Assembly (NCBI GenBank): GCA_902494465.1
Contig: CABUTH010000017.1
Coordinates: 1-18,427, forward strand
Source: an uncultured Collinsella sp.
Lineage (GTDB): Bacteria > Actinomycetota > Coriobacteriia > Coriobacteriales > Coriobacteriaceae
Length of the DNA stretch: 18,427 nucleotides
Direction of reading: 5' to 3'
Shown here in pieces: positions 1 through 6,805 of the stretch. The translations under genes were made by a program, and so were the position numbers. The notes under the pieces are model-generated. The model was given only the letters and a program-made list of their open reading frames with translations. It did no database searches and was not told the origin of the DNA. Within the stretch, counting starts at the first letter, position 1, and each line of letters begins with the position of its first letter.

Positions 1-177
1 AATATCGCGCTCCTGTGCTCCTTCCTCCTCTCCATACTCCTCTCCCCGGCCCCCCCCCCTCCCCGTGGCCCGGCGGTGGCTTGGTTGTTGCATGCGGCTC
101 GCTTTTCGGAACTGGGCTGATAGGCGTGCCCAAAAAAAATCTACCCCAGTCGCTGTGTAGGGTGTCTATAAAGAGCC
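1..177. other. Non-coding stretch with C-rich tract
   Basis: I see no supportable gene here. Positions 11-64 are almost purely pyrimidine on the plus strand, including ten consecutive C (50-59) flanked by C4 runs at 44-47 and 61-64. On the minus strand this gives four possible runs of four G with very short loops, a plausible G-quadruplex. The short ORF that crosses this region has low-complexity proline-rich content and runs into the inverted-repeat element at 178, so I do not call it. Confidence 0.5.
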
Positions 178-407
178 GTGGCCAAAAAACATCAAATATG
201 AGTACTGATATTCTTTTAGTAGCAGTAATTTTGACCACATTTAAGGTGATTTGACGTGTCGATCGAGCAGATAAGCTGCCGTATCTCCTCAAGTGTTCAT
301 TAAAGGAAGACCTTGATGCGAATAAGTCTCATTAAGATCTTCTTTTATTAACGAAAATAATGTAGCTACAACGGTAACAGTACTCATATTTGCCGTTTTT
401 TGGCCAC
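178..407. mobile_element. 230-bp element with 30-bp terminal inverted repeats (MITE-like)
   Basis: The first 30 bases (178-207, starting GTGGCCAAAAAAC) and the last 30 (378-407, ending GTTTTTTGGCCAC) are inverted copies matching at 28 of 30 positions. Weaker similarity (about 15 of 26) continues inward. The interior is AT-richer than its surroundings and holds no credible ORF. Matched long terminal inverted repeats around a short non-coding core are what a non-autonomous transposable element looks like. I found no clear target-site duplication, no transposase is in the window, and I do not recognise the family. A long-stem RNA or protein-binding structure is the alternative. Confidence 0.5.
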
Positions 408-442
408 AGTCCTTCGGAGAGTCCTCGAAAATAGTCCCGAGC

Positions 443-498
443 CGGCACTTGGGGACGTTCCTATAATGTCGGCACTTTGGGAACGTCCCCAAGTGCCG
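443..498. repeat. REP-like 19-bp inverted repeat hairpin
   Basis: Positions 443-461 and 480-498 are perfect 19-bp inverted copies with an 18-nt loop. The arm reads CGGCACTTGGGGACGTTCC. The loop itself carries another GTCGGCACTT (468-477), which can pair instead with AAGTGCCGAC (491-500), so two alternative hairpins are possible. Short palindromes with GGGGACGTTCC are typical of REP/REPIN sequences mobilised by RAYT (TnpA-REP) transposases. No such transposase lies in the window, so this would be an orphan copy. Confidence 0.6.
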
Positions 499-500
499 AC

Positions 501-573
501 ACCGCGTCTGCCTGCGGCGGCCGCGCGCCGCTGCGTCGCTCCGCATCCTTGCGGGTTCGGATCCCTCCGCTTG
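501..573. repeat. Shortened copy of GC-rich repeat module
   Basis: The last 33 bases (541-573) match 723-755 at 31 of 33 positions, and the preceding part (CGCGTCTGCCTG..., CTGCGTCGCT) matches 637-680 with gaps. This copy lacks the central piece present in the second copy (roughly 681-720). It abuts the REP-like hairpin and encodes nothing I recognise. Confidence 0.5.
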
Positions 574-620
574 GCGGCGTTGGCTCGATTTGCTTGACGT
601 GAGGGGCTCTTGACTGGTGC

Positions 621-755
621 GGGACGGAGGGATTCCGCGTCCGCCTGGTCGGCGGCCGCGCCCTGCTGCGTCGCTTCGCTCCTTGCGTGCTGCGCTGGAA
701 AACGCTTCGCGTTTCCTCAGCTCCGCACCCTTGCGGGTTCGAATCCCTCCGCTTG
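621..755. repeat. GC-rich repeat module with tRNA-like ends
   Basis: The module begins with a 15-base stretch (621-635) identical, in the same orientation, to 812-826 at the 3' end of tRNA-Gln. Near its end, 735-751 matches 17 bases of the tRNA T-arm (816-832) in inverted orientation. As a result CGGAGGGATTC (625-635) and GAATCCCTCCG (741-751) form an 11-bp inverted repeat bounding the module. An internal hairpin lies at 697-716. A partial second copy is at 501-573. The origin could be a tRNA-derived repeat or the remnant of a tRNA-targeted insertion; the sequence does not decide. Confidence 0.5.
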
Positions 756-765
756 CCCACAAGAA

Positions 766-797
766 AGCGCCCTGGGCCGTTATAGGCTTAGGGCGCT
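766..797 (-). terminator. Intrinsic terminator of tRNA-Gln
   Basis: Reading on the minus strand, an 8-bp GC-rich stem (790-797 with 766-773, AGCGCCCT/AGGGCGCT) is followed by TTTCTT. The loop can add a further short GGCC/GGCT pairing. It begins ten bases beyond the tRNA CCA end. Confidence 0.7.
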
Positions 798-806
798 CAG
801 TTTTAA

Positions 807-881
807 TGGCTGGGACGGAGGGATTCGAACCCCCAACAGCCGGCACCAAAAACCGGAGTTCTACCGTTGAACTACGTCCCA
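807..881 (-). tRNA. tRNA-Gln (anticodon UUG)
   Basis: On the minus strand the sequence folds as a full cloverleaf. The 7-bp acceptor stem is TGGGACG/CGTCCCA, the D-arm GTTC..GAAC, and the anticodon stem CCGGT/GCCGG holds the 7-base loop TTTTGGT with anticodon TTG. The T-arm is GGGGG/CCCTC around TTCGAAT. The discriminator base is G and a 3' CCA is encoded at 807-809. An intrinsic terminator follows directly. Confidence 0.95.
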
Positions 882-912
882 ATGTGTGGTGTTGCCCAAA
901 AGCAACTCGTCT

Positions 913-941
913 AGTTTACCTAATCTGCGAGGGCATCGCAA
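913..941 (-). promoter_or_regulatory. Possible tRNA-Gln promoter
   Basis: On the minus strand TTGCGA (936-941) and TAAACT (913-918) are separated by exactly 17 bases and lie about 32 bases upstream of the tRNA 5' end. The -35 overlaps the 3' end of the upstream coding region. Each hexamer matches consensus at four of six positions, so this is only suggestive. Confidence 0.4.
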
Positions 942-1825
942 ACGCCGTCGAGTAGGCGTACGGCGAGCGTCTGCGCGTCGCTGGCCGTGAAGGTGCCGTT
1001 GTAGCGCGTCATGCCCGTGAGCTCAATGCGAATGCGAGCCGGCTTCTGCTGCGCGGCGACATTGGCGGTGCGGATGCGCTGGGCCAGGTTGTGGCACTCG
1101 GCGAGGGCAATCGTGGCGCGTGGCGCGGCGTCGGCGGGCAGCTCGTCGCTTGCGATCTCGAGCACCAGGTCAACGTTGGTTGGGACCTCGGAGTCGCAGA
1201 GCATCATGCCGCTGTTGTCGGTCGTTGCCGTGGCGATATTCCACATGCGCGACGCAACACTGCGCGCGATGGGGTCCTCGCCGATAACGGCAATCTGGAA
1301 GCGCTCGAGCACGTTGGCGGCGCGAGCAAAACCGATGCGGGACTCGGCTTCGGTGACCGAGGGCTTGCCCTCCCACACATGGTGCAGGCGGTTGATGTAG
1401 GCGTAGGTGTCCTGGAAGGCCATGCCGTCGGCAAACAGGCCGACATTTTCCTGGAACTGCTGCAGGGCGGCCTCGGTATGCGGACCAAAGTAGCCGTCGT
1501 CCTCGCCGCAGGCAAAGCCCAAAACGTTGAGAGCGCGCTGCAGGGCCTGCACATCGGCGCCATGGAAATTGGGCATGCGCAGATACAGAGTGCGGTCGCC
1601 CAGCTTATACGAGGCGTCGACCAGGGCGCTCCAACAGGGGATATCGACGGCATGACCGGCAGCAAGGCCGCTGTCGAGCCTGAAGGTGCTGACGGCCTGC
1701 TCGGTGGTGGTGCCAAAGCGCTTGTCGGCAACCTCGGTGTCATCGATTGTATAGCCGAGCTGCAGAAGGCGGGACTGGACGTCCTCGACGGCTGCTCCCC
1801 GCATGCCCGTTGTAATAGGTTCCAT
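920..1825 (-). CDS. Peptidoglycan-binding domain protein
   Basis: A 301-residue protein with two PG_binding_1-type repeats: about residues 6-65 (RGAAVEDVQSRLLQLGY...) and 83-145 (GADVQALQRALNVLGF, then DGYFGPHTEAALQQFQ). These three-helix modules usually bind peptidoglycan and are commonly coupled to amidases. Residues about 165-301 are of uncertain fold. Their order (a strand IAVIG, then DLVLEIASDELP, then a helix with IRTAN) recalls an N-acetylmuramoyl-L-alanine amidase (Amidase_3), but the usual zinc-binding His/Glu residues are not apparent. If related, it is probably inactive. No signal peptide or membrane segment is visible, which is odd for a wall-binding protein. The ATG at 1825 is preceded by AAAGGGG at suitable spacing. 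The gene lies downstream of the prenyl synthase on the same strand, 138 bp away. Confidence 0.75.
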   Translation of the reverse strand: MEPITTGMRGAAVEDVQSRLLQLGYTIDDTEVADKRFGTTTEQAVSTFRLDSGLAAGHAVDIPCWSALVDASYKLGDRTLYLRMPNFHGADVQALQRALNVLGFACGEDDGYFGPHTEAALQQFQENVGLFADGMAFQDTYAYINRLHHVWEGKPSVTEAESRIGFARAANVLERFQIAVIGEDPIARSVASRMWNIATATTDNSGMMLCDSEVPTNVDLVLEIASDELPADAAPRATIALAECHNLAQRIRTANVAAQQKPARIRIELTGMTRYNGTFTASDAQTLAVRLLDGVCDALAD

Positions 1826-1963
1826 GAACGAACCCCTTTCGGCGTACCATTCGTACTATTTGAGCGTGTGTCGGATAGACAACGCAAAGGGATGCATAAA
1901 CATGCACTCAACAGTGTAGCAAGTTGTACCCAAATACGCTGCTGACAGGTTTTATAACCCCCG

Positions 1964-2989
1964 CTAGTTAAGGCGCTCCACAAAGAAATCTGCCATGGAG
2001 AGGAACAGTTCACGTGCATGCGGGTCGAGCGAAACGTCCTCGATGGCCGCTTTGGCCTTGGCGGTCAGGTCGAGCGCATAAGTGTGGGCGTAATCGATAG
2101 AGCCGGTCTCCTGGAAGATCTCCACGGCGCGCGCGAGTTGCGCGGGGTCCTCGGTGCCCGAGGAAAGGATCGCTTCAATCTCGTCGTGATAGCGCTCATC
2201 AGACAGGGCGTGCACGGCAACGAGCGTGCGCTTACCCTCGGTGATGTCGGTGCGGAAGTCCTTGTTGGCGGCCTCCTTGGTGCCGATCAAGTTGAGCAGG
2301 TCGTCTTGAATTTGGAAGGCAAGGCCCGTGTGCAGGCCAAAGGCGCGCAGCGCCTCAATTTGCTCCTCGCTGCCTCCGCCAATGATGGCTCCGGTGGCAA
2401 GCGGCGTGGCTCCGCTGTAGTACGCGGTCTTGTGCGTCGCCATGTCCAGATAATCGTCGACCGAGATGTCGAAGCGTGCGTCACGGACCCAGCCCAAGTC
2501 GAGCGCCTGGCCCTCGATGGTGCGAACGATCATCTCGGTGAGCTCGTGGAGCACGCGCAGTTTCACGTCGGACTCCAGCGTGGGGTCGTCGAGAACTGTC
2601 TTGGTGACCATGGTGAGCGCTAGGTCGCCACAATTGCTGGCAAGGCCCGTGCCCTCGGTGAGGTGCATGCAGGGCTTGCCGCGGCGCAGCTGTCCGTTGT
2701 CGGCGATGTCGTCGTGGATGAGTGCGCCCGACTGAAAGTGCTCGATGGCCGCCGCGGCGCTGCGGGCGCTCTCAAAGCTGCCGCCTACCGCGGTGGCGGC
2801 GAGCATGCAGATGAGCGGGCGGTGGCGCTTGCCAGCGTTTGCCGTAAATGCCGAGAGCGGGGTATACAGGTAGCGCTCGATATCGGCGGAAGTCGCCTGT
2901 CCGTCAAAGAACGTGGCCAGATAGTCGTTAATCTGGTCAAAGTGCTGGGCTAAAAAGCTGGTAAACGGACTGGACACGGGTTCTCGCAT
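1964..2989 (-). CDS. Polyprenyl diphosphate synthase
   Basis: A trans-isoprenyl diphosphate synthase of 341 residues, the usual family length. These enzymes elongate allylic diphosphates with isopentenyl diphosphate to make farnesyl, geranylgeranyl or longer chains for quinones and wall lipid carriers. Visible motifs are GKRHRP (53-58), the first aspartate-rich motif DDIAD (93-97) followed by RRG (102-104), GQ at 160-161, KT at 187-188, and a second motif QDDLLN (228-233). In the second motif the last Asp is replaced by Asn, a variant seen in some bacterial members. The residues four and five places before the first DD are Ala and Gly, which by the known chain-length rule argue for a product longer than farnesyl. 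The start is the only sensible ATG, although its ribosome site is weak. A CATAAT (-10-like, 3013-3018) lies about 24 bp upstream. Exact product unknown. Confidence 0.9.
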   Translation of the reverse strand: MREPVSSPFTSFLAQHFDQINDYLATFFDGQATSADIERYLYTPLSAFTANAGKRHRPLICMLAATAVGGSFESARSAAAAIEHFQSGALIHDDIADNGQLRRGKPCMHLTEGTGLASNCGDLALTMVTKTVLDDPTLESDVKLRVLHELTEMIVRTIEGQALDLGWVRDARFDISVDDYLDMATHKTAYYSGATPLATGAIIGGGSEEQIEALRAFGLHTGLAFQIQDDLLNLIGTKEAANKDFRTDITEGKRTLVAVHALSDERYHDEIEAILSSGTEDPAQLARAVEIFQETGSIDYAHTYALDLTAKAKAAIEDVSLDPHARELFLSMADFFVERLN

Positions 2990-3104
2990 TCTTTGATAGG
3001 TTGCATCGTTGCATTATGCAGACAACATATTGCCACATTAGGGCGTCGAGCGCGGCAGTTGAGGACGATTGGTCCATGCGGCCGCAAGTGCGGTAGGGGC
3101 TTGG

Positions 3105-5555
3105 CTAGATAAGCCCAAAGTGTTCGAGCGCGGTGACGACGCCGTCGTGGTCGATGCTGTCGGTGACATAGTCGGCCTTTTCCTTGAGGAAGTCCGGTGC
3201 GTTGCCCATGGCGATACCGACATCGACGGCGTTCATCAGCGAGATGTCATTGCTGGCATCACCGATGCCATACACCGTTCCATGGTTGGGGTCGAGAGCG
3301 TCGAGTACGGACTGGATACCCTCGCGCTTGGTGCATTCGCGAGGCGAAATCTCGGTCACTTCGAGCTCGAGCTCGTTAAAGCAGAGCAGCGGCTCAAACG
3401 CTTGATCCTGAGCGATGCGGTTGGCAAGCGACGTGGACATTAAGATCTTGTAGGCGCTGTAATGTTGCAGCTGCGTAATTGCATCGCCCACGGTGCGGGC
3501 GTATCCGGGGGCGTCGGGCGCATCGGCACTCATGCGAACGACGCCATTGAGTCCCTCAAAACGAATCACTTCGTCCGATTGCTCAAGAATGGGAGCAAGG
3601 CGCTGCAGCATGCCGGGCGTCATCGCCAAATCGCGAATCACGTGTCCCTCAAGTTCGACATAGCCACCCGCGAGGCAGACGATGCCGGTCCAGGGCAGCT
3701 CGAGCAGCTTTGGATGGATGCAGCTCAGCGTGCGCCCTGTGCAGATAAACGCCATATTGCCCTTGGCGACAAAATCACGGATGGCTTGCGAGACCGCTTC
3801 ATTGGGATAGGGGGAGAGGTCTCGCTCGCTCTCGGGAAGCTCTTGTGCCACTCGAGGGTCTTGCCAGGCGAGTGTTCCGTCGATATCGAAGAAGCAGATA
3901 TCGTCGCGCTTATGGGCTGCGCTGGCGGCAGGGGAGGCCGAGGTGGTGGGCACAAATCCCGGCTCGAGGCCCATGATCTGGTCAAAATGCTCTTTAACGC
4001 GGGGAACGGAGATGCCGATAATCACCTGGGCGGTCTTGCCCGTAATGATGAGGCCCTTGGCGCCCACCGCGACAAACGACGCATTATCTGCAACGATGGA
4101 AGGGTCTGCGACCTCGACGCGCAGGCGCGTGGCGCAGTTGGTTGCGCCCACGATATTGCCAACGCCACCTAAAAGCTGAATTACCCGCTCAGCGAGGACG
4201 TGATCTTGATCGGATTGAATACTGACCTCGCCATTGGGAGATTGCTCTTTGACAAAGCCGCTTCCCGTTAAACGATCGATTGCCGCGCGATTGGAGGCAT
4301 GATCCTCGCGGCCCGGCGTCTTAAGGTCATAGACCAAGATGAGTGCTCGAAAACTAACAAAAAAGATGAGGCTAAAGGCAAGACCGATACCGAGCGCCAA
4401 AAGGTAGGAGCCGGCATGCATCCGCATGAGTGGGATGAAGTTGAAGGCCGTCATTTCCATGAGACCGCCCGAGAAGATGCCGACGATGCCAAAGAAGTTC
4501 ATGGTCATGGCAAGGCAGGAGGACAGGACGGCGTAGAGCAAAAAGAGTCCGGGATAGGTGAACATAAAGAGAAACTCGAGCGGCTCGGTGACGCCGCAGG
4601 CCACCGAGGCGACGATGGCGGGCAAAAGGATGACCTTAAGGCCGGCGCGGCGTTCGGGTTTGGCGGTGAAATAGAATGCTGCCGCGATGGCGGGAAGGCC
4701 AAAGAGCTTGCCCCAGCCGGTGGCGGTAAAACCTGCCCAGGGCGCAAGTTCATTTAAAGGGCGCGTGCTATGGGAGAGAATGGGGAGCAGGTTGGTCCAC
4801 GTGGCGTAAATACCGTCGTGAATGACCAGATTGTCGTAATAGATGGGCATATAGAGCAGATGGTGCAGCCCCATGGGCTCGAGCGCTCGCTCCAAAAACA
4901 CAAAGATGCCCACGCCGAAGGGGCCGACGCCCGCAAGTGCGTGGCGCAGCGTTTCGGTTACAGCGTATGCGAAGGGCACGATGGCGGCCGAGATGGCGGC
5001 AAGGGCAAACACGGCAAAAAAGCTGATGAGGTAGACCAGCGAGGAACCCGAGAAGGTGCCGAGCCAATCGGGAACCTTGGCATCGTAGAAGCGGTCATGG
5101 ATGGCGACGACGGTTGCCGATACCGCCAGCGGGCCGATAATGCCGGTGTCGAGCGTCTTGATGCCGTCGATGACGGTGATACCGCTGGCGGGGGTCAAAG
5201 ATGATGGGTACTTAAGCCCAAGGTTGTCTCCGCTCAGCTTAATGATCTCGCTCAAAAAGAAGCAATAGGCAAAATAGGCCACGAGCGCCTCGAGGCAGCA
5301 GCGTGCCGGTTGCTTTTGGGCAAGACCGATAGGCAGCGCTACGGCAAAAAGGAGCGGGAGACGTTTAAAGACCGTCCACGAGCCGCGCTGGATGATGGTC
5401 CAGAAAACGTACCAAGGGGTTCCGTATACGGCGAGGTCACCGACGATGTCTACGGTCGTGGCGAGGGCGGAGATGCCGACCATGAGGCCTGATATAGAAA
5501 ACAGCATGGCGGGCGCGAACATGGCTCCGCCAAAACGTTGGATTTTCTGCAGCAT
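3105..5555 (-). CDS. PTS sugar transporter EIIC-EIIB fused to HAD phosphatase
   Basis: An 816-residue three-part protein. Residues 1 to about 415 are a membrane EIIC domain of the glucose/alpha-glucoside superfamily (many hydrophobic segments, LERALEPMGLHHLLYMP, GVTEPLEF near 321-328). Residues about 445-525 are a cytosolic EIIB domain with phosphorylatable Cys474 in NCATRLRVEV. After a Ser/Ala-rich linker, residues about 550-816 form a Cof-type HAD hydrolase with all catalytic motifs: DIDGT (D557, D559), TGR, Lys743 and GDASND (D766, D770). EIICB takes up a sugar while phosphorylating it; the HAD part would hydrolyse a phosphate ester. No EIIA domain is present, so EIIA must come from elsewhere. 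I start at the ATG at 5555, preceded by GGAAGG six bases away, rather than the in-frame ATG at 5591, which has no ribosome site. A GntR repressor gene diverges upstream. The sugar is unknown; the IIC-IIB order and context favour an alpha-glucoside or glucose. Confidence 0.9.
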   Translation of the reverse strand: MLQKIQRFGGAMFAPAMLFSISGLMVGISALATTVDIVGDLAVYGTPWYVFWTIIQRGSWTVFKRLPLLFAVALPIGLAQKQPARCCLEALVAYFAYCFFLSEIIKLSGDNLGLKYPSSLTPASGITVIDGIKTLDTGIIGPLAVSATVVAIHDRFYDAKVPDWLGTFSGSSLVYLISFFAVFALAAISAAIVPFAYAVTETLRHALAGVGPFGVGIFVFLERALEPMGLHHLLYMPIYYDNLVIHDGIYATWTNLLPILSHSTRPLNELAPWAGFTATGWGKLFGLPAIAAAFYFTAKPERRAGLKVILLPAIVASVACGVTEPLEFLFMFTYPGLFLLYAVLSSCLAMTMNFFGIVGIFSGGLMEMTAFNFIPLMRMHAGSYLLALGIGLAFSLIFFVSFRALILVYDLKTPGREDHASNRAAIDRLTGSGFVKEQSPNGEVSIQSDQDHVLAERVIQLLGGVGNIVGATNCATRLRVEVADPSIVADNASFVAVGAKGLIITGKTAQVIIGISVPRVKEHFDQIMGLEPGFVPTTSASPAASAAHKRDDICFFDIDGTLAWQDPRVAQELPESERDLSPYPNEAVSQAIRDFVAKGNMAFICTGRTLSCIHPKLLELPWTGIVCLAGGYVELEGHVIRDLAMTPGMLQRLAPILEQSDEVIRFEGLNGVVRMSADAPDAPGYARTVGDAITQLQHYSAYKILMSTSLANRIAQDQAFEPLLCFNELELEVTEISPRECTKREGIQSVLDALDPNHGTVYGIGDASNDISLMNAVDVGIAMGNAPDFLKEKADYVTDSIDHDGVVTALEHFGLI

Positions 5556-5593
5556 AATATGCCTTCCGGATGCAACATGCTGTGCGAGCAAGA

Positions 5594-5605
5594 ACGTTTA
5601 AACAA
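5594..5605. promoter_or_regulatory. Candidate GntR operator A, in front of the PTS gene
   Basis: ACGTTTAAACAA matches the palindrome TTGTTTAAACAA at 10 of 12 positions. It sits just downstream of a minus-strand TACAAT (5613-5618) that could be the -10 of the PTS-HAD gene. A repressor bound here would cover the transcription start. The same core recurs at four other sites in this window. Confidence 0.5.
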
Positions 5606-5612
5606 TGAACTC

Positions 5613-5618
5613 ATTGTA
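5613..5618 (-). promoter_or_regulatory. Possible -10 of the PTS-HAD gene
   Basis: TACAAT on the minus strand, five of six matches to the -10 consensus, lies about 58 bp upstream of the chosen ATG at 5555. No good -35 is visible at the standard distance, so an activator or a weak basal promoter is possible. Confidence 0.35.
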
Positions 5619-5715
5619 GAGGACTGGCTGCTTGCCGCATTGACGGTTTTGATTCGAATCGATTGGAGCATCACGGGCGCCGTTGACAGTTAATAATCGG
5701 TGCTTTGCCGATAGA

Positions 5716-5727
5716 CGGTTTAAACAA
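5716..5727. promoter_or_regulatory. Candidate GntR operator B, in front of the GntR gene
   Basis: CGGTTTAAACAA, 10 of 12 matches to TTGTTTAAACAA, lies 52 bp upstream of the GntR start codon in the divergent intergenic region. This fits autoregulation. A TTGACA at 5683-5688 and a poor -10-like TATCGT at 5741-5746 are nearby, but I cannot place the promoter securely. Confidence 0.45.
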
Positions 5728-5779
5728 CCCAAAGAAATGCTATCGTGCCTAGCCATACATATTCATTAGAGGTGAAACA

Positions 5780-6499
5780 ATGCCAAAAGCGATATACGAA
5801 GGAATCTACCGAGAAATACGCTCGCGCATCATTAATGGGACCTATGCGTTTCAGGAGATGCTGCCAACCGAAGCTGAGTTGACCGCGGAGTTTGGCTGCA
5901 CGCGCAATACCGTCCGTCGCGCCTTGGGTATGCTGGCCGACGGGATGTTTGTGCAGCCCATACACGGCAAGGGCGTGCGCGTTATTTGGCTTAAGGGCGA
6001 AACCGACATGTTGGGCGCACTCGAAGAGGTTGAGTCGTTTGGCGAGTTCGCAAAACGCAACAATGCCGTCGCATCGACCGAGGTCAAGTCTTTTGAACAT
6101 TTGATTTGCACGGAGCAACTTTCTCGTCGCCTGGGCTTTAAGGTGGGCGAGGAGCTGATTCGTGTAGTGCGTGTCCGAAGCCTCAACGGCAACGCGCGCC
6201 AAGTGGACCATGGCTATTTTTTGGCGTCGATCGCCAAGGGCCTGACCCCCGAGATTGCGGCAAGCTCTATCTACGACTATCTGGAGCACAAGCGTGGCGT
6301 CAAAGTGATGGCGAGCCGCCGTACGGTGAGCGTCGAGCTTGCCAACGATGAGGACTGCAGCTACTTGGACCTTGGCAAGTACAACTGCGTCGCCGTTATG
6401 GAGAGCCAGTCGTACACCTCGGACGGCATCTTATTTGAGGTGACGCACGCTCGTACACACCCCGAGATCTTCCATTACCGCGTCAATTCCAAGCGATAG
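5780..6499 (+). CDS. GntR-family (HutC/UTRA) repressor, TreR-like
   Basis: A 239-residue transcription factor. Residues about 5-70 are a GntR winged helix-turn-helix (LPTEAELTAEFGCTRNTVRR followed by the wing IHGKGVRV). Residues about 90-235 are a UTRA effector domain. The C-terminal half (SIYDYLEHKRGVKV, then TVSVELANDEDCSYLDL) recalls B. subtilis TreR, a repressor released by trehalose-6-phosphate; this likeness is from memory, not an alignment. HutC-type proteins bind short palindromes, and such palindromes (TTGTTTAAACAA-like) occur on both sides of this gene. The gene diverges from the PTS-HAD gene and precedes the ABC operon, so it is the obvious candidate regulator of both. The ATG at 5780 has GAGGTG at good spacing. 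Its ligand is probably a phosphorylated sugar, but this is inferred. Confidence 0.9.
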   Translation: MPKAIYEGIYREIRSRIINGTYAFQEMLPTEAELTAEFGCTRNTVRRALGMLADGMFVQPIHGKGVRVIWLKGETDMLGALEEVESFGEFAKRNNAVASTEVKSFEHLICTEQLSRRLGFKVGEELIRVVRVRSLNGNARQVDHGYFLASIAKGLTPEIAASSIYDYLEHKRGVKVMASRRTVSVELANDEDCSYLDLGKYNCVAVMESQSYTSDGILFEVTHARTHPEIFHYRVNSKR

Positions 6500-6540
6500 C
6501 CGGTTAGCTCGCAGTCTGACGAGACTCATGCCCTCAAAGC

Positions 6541-6589
6541 GAAAACGTCCGGTCAAACCGACGATGCATCGGCTTGACCGGGCGTTTTC
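6541..6589 (+). terminator. Terminator after the GntR gene
   Basis: A long imperfect hairpin: GAAAACG (6541-6547) pairs with CGTTTTC (6583-6589), CCGGTCAA (6549-6556) with TTGACCGG (6574-6581), plus an inner CCGA/TCGG. The U-rich part is within the 3' arm and is followed by TCT rather than a long U-run. It separates the GntR transcript from the ABC operon promoter. Confidence 0.65.
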
Positions 6590-6610
6590 TCTGCATTCGA
6601 TAACAAATAA

Positions 6611-6622
6611 TTGTTTATACAA
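6611..6622. promoter_or_regulatory. Candidate GntR operator C1, upstream of the ABC operon
   Basis: TTGTTTATACAA, 11 of 12 matches to the TTGTTTAAACAA palindrome. It also differs by only one base from TTGTATATACAA, which I recall as the TreR operator form in Bacillus. It lies 75 bp (close to seven helical turns) upstream of operator C2, so the two could be bridged by a looped repressor. Confidence 0.55.
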
Positions 6623-6685
6623 AACTTGTCAAGTATCAAGTCGAAATTACCGTTCACCGAAGTTTTTCTACCGCTCTAGTAATAC

Positions 6686-6697
6686 TTGTTCAAACAA
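6686..6697. promoter_or_regulatory. Candidate GntR operator C2, overlapping the ABC promoter
   Basis: TTGTTCAAACAA, 11 of 12 matches to the palindrome. It overlaps the possible -35 element of the ABC operon, a position suited to repression. Confidence 0.55.
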
Positions 6698-6717
6698 CTA
6701 GCCAAATAGCGTATTGT
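6689..6717 (+). promoter_or_regulatory. Possible promoter of the ABC operon
   Basis: TTCAAA (6689-6694) and TATTGT (6712-6717) are 17 bases apart, each with four of six consensus matches. The resulting leader of about 80 bases contains a 7-bp hairpin (6764-6770 with 6776-6782, GGCGGCA/TGCCGCC) a short distance before the ribosome site. Confidence 0.4.
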
Positions 6718-6805
6718 ACAAATCAGCAAAAGGGGCAAAGTCCCCGAGCCAATCTCCGAAGGCGGCGGCAAAGGGTGCCGCCACGGTGTGAAAGGGTGGA
6801 TTGTA

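Noticed and set aside
289..882. 197-residue minus-strand ORF
   Set aside because: It runs through the tRNA-Gln gene, the GC-rich repeat modules, the REP-like hairpin and the end of the inverted-repeat element. Its composition is arginine-rich, low in complexity and unlike any domain.
3082..3116. Terminator just past the PTS-HAD stop codon
   Set aside because: Short inverted repeats are present (GGGCTT/AAGCCC across the stop codon and CCGCA/TGCGG), but there is no U-run, so termination there cannot be supported.
5556..5591. Longer N-terminus of the PTS-HAD protein from an ATG at 5591
   Set aside because: It has no ribosome site, whereas the ATG at 5555 has GGAAGG at good spacing and gives the usual EIIC start (MLQKIQRFGGAMFAP).
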